A stretch of DNA of 5,300 nucleotides from DATDOY01 sp035293045 (GTDB lineage: Bacteria > Actinomycetota > Acidimicrobiia > IMCC26256 > JACPCJ01). The notes below the pieces were generated by a model, which had not been told where the DNA came from, made no database searches, and saw nothing but the letters and a program-made list of their open reading frames with translations. The stretch lies in NCBI GenBank assembly GCA_035293045.1, contig DATDOY010000141.1, positions 1 through 5,300 of the forward strand, in the 5' to 3' direction. The translations under genes were made by a program, and so were the position numbers. This document shows positions 5,281 to 5,300 of the stretch, in pieces (position 1 is the stretch's first letter; each line of letters starts with the position of its first letter).

Positions 5281-5300
5281 CCGCACCCGCCGCACCCGCC
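5281..5300. repeat. 9-base tandem repeat CCGCACCCG at the window edge
   Basis: CCGCACCCG occurs at 5281-5289 and 5290-5298, and CC at 5299-5300 begins a possible third copy cut by the window edge. It lies directly upstream of the hydrolase start on its transcribed strand. It could be a variable tandem repeat, or the end of a repetitive coding segment in the next gene, which cannot be told here. Confidence 0.45.

Overview
The window is a compact, GC-rich piece of bacterial chromosome. Every gene has the look of a high-GC actinobacterium: strong G/C third-position bias, GTG starts, a Cys3His-type MetG, a bL37-like ribosomal miniprotein and an actinobacterial-type membrane protein. An Acidimicrobiia-like lineage is my guess; the sequence alone does not settle it. 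No mobile element, phage, CRISPR, tRNA or rRNA is visible.

Layout, left to right. (1) 1-767, minus: the N-terminal 255 codons of methionyl-tRNA synthetase (metG), running off the left edge. (2) 768-856: a short divergent intergenic region, including a small hairpin over the only strong Shine-Dalgarno. (3) 857-1120, plus: a small AbrB-fold regulator with a C-terminal four-cysteine zinc finger. It overlaps the 3' end of the next gene tail to tail. (4) 1089-3371, minus: a probable operon transcribed ychF, then a DUF192 protein gene, then rsmI. The ychF-DUF192 gap is 16 bases, and DUF192 and rsmI share a GTGA overlap. (5) 3372-3484: a second divergent intergenic region with short direct repeats. 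(6) 3485-3571, plus: a 28-codon, very basic ORF, best explained as the ribosomal protein bL37. It is too short for most gene finders. (7) 3568-5276, minus: an alpha/beta hydrolase of the epoxide hydrolase type, followed 8 bases later by a four-helix membrane protein of unknown function. (8) 5281-5300: a 9-base tandem repeat running off the right edge.

The centre of the window is a translation neighbourhood: MetG charges initiator and elongator tRNA, RsmI methylates 16S rRNA C1402, YchF is a ribosome-associated P-loop NTPase, and bL37 is a 50S subunit miniprotein. The order and relative orientation metG / abrB (inverted) / rsmI is the same as rsmI(yabC)-abrB-metS in Bacillus subtilis, so the AbrB protein is probably the positional ortholog of the Firmicutes regulator. 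The points most worth attention are the unannotated-size bL37 gene, the conserved inverted abrB with its zinc finger, the YchF with DIAA instead of DIAG in its G3 motif, and two convergent gene pairs whose coding regions overlap at their 3' ends with no room for terminators.
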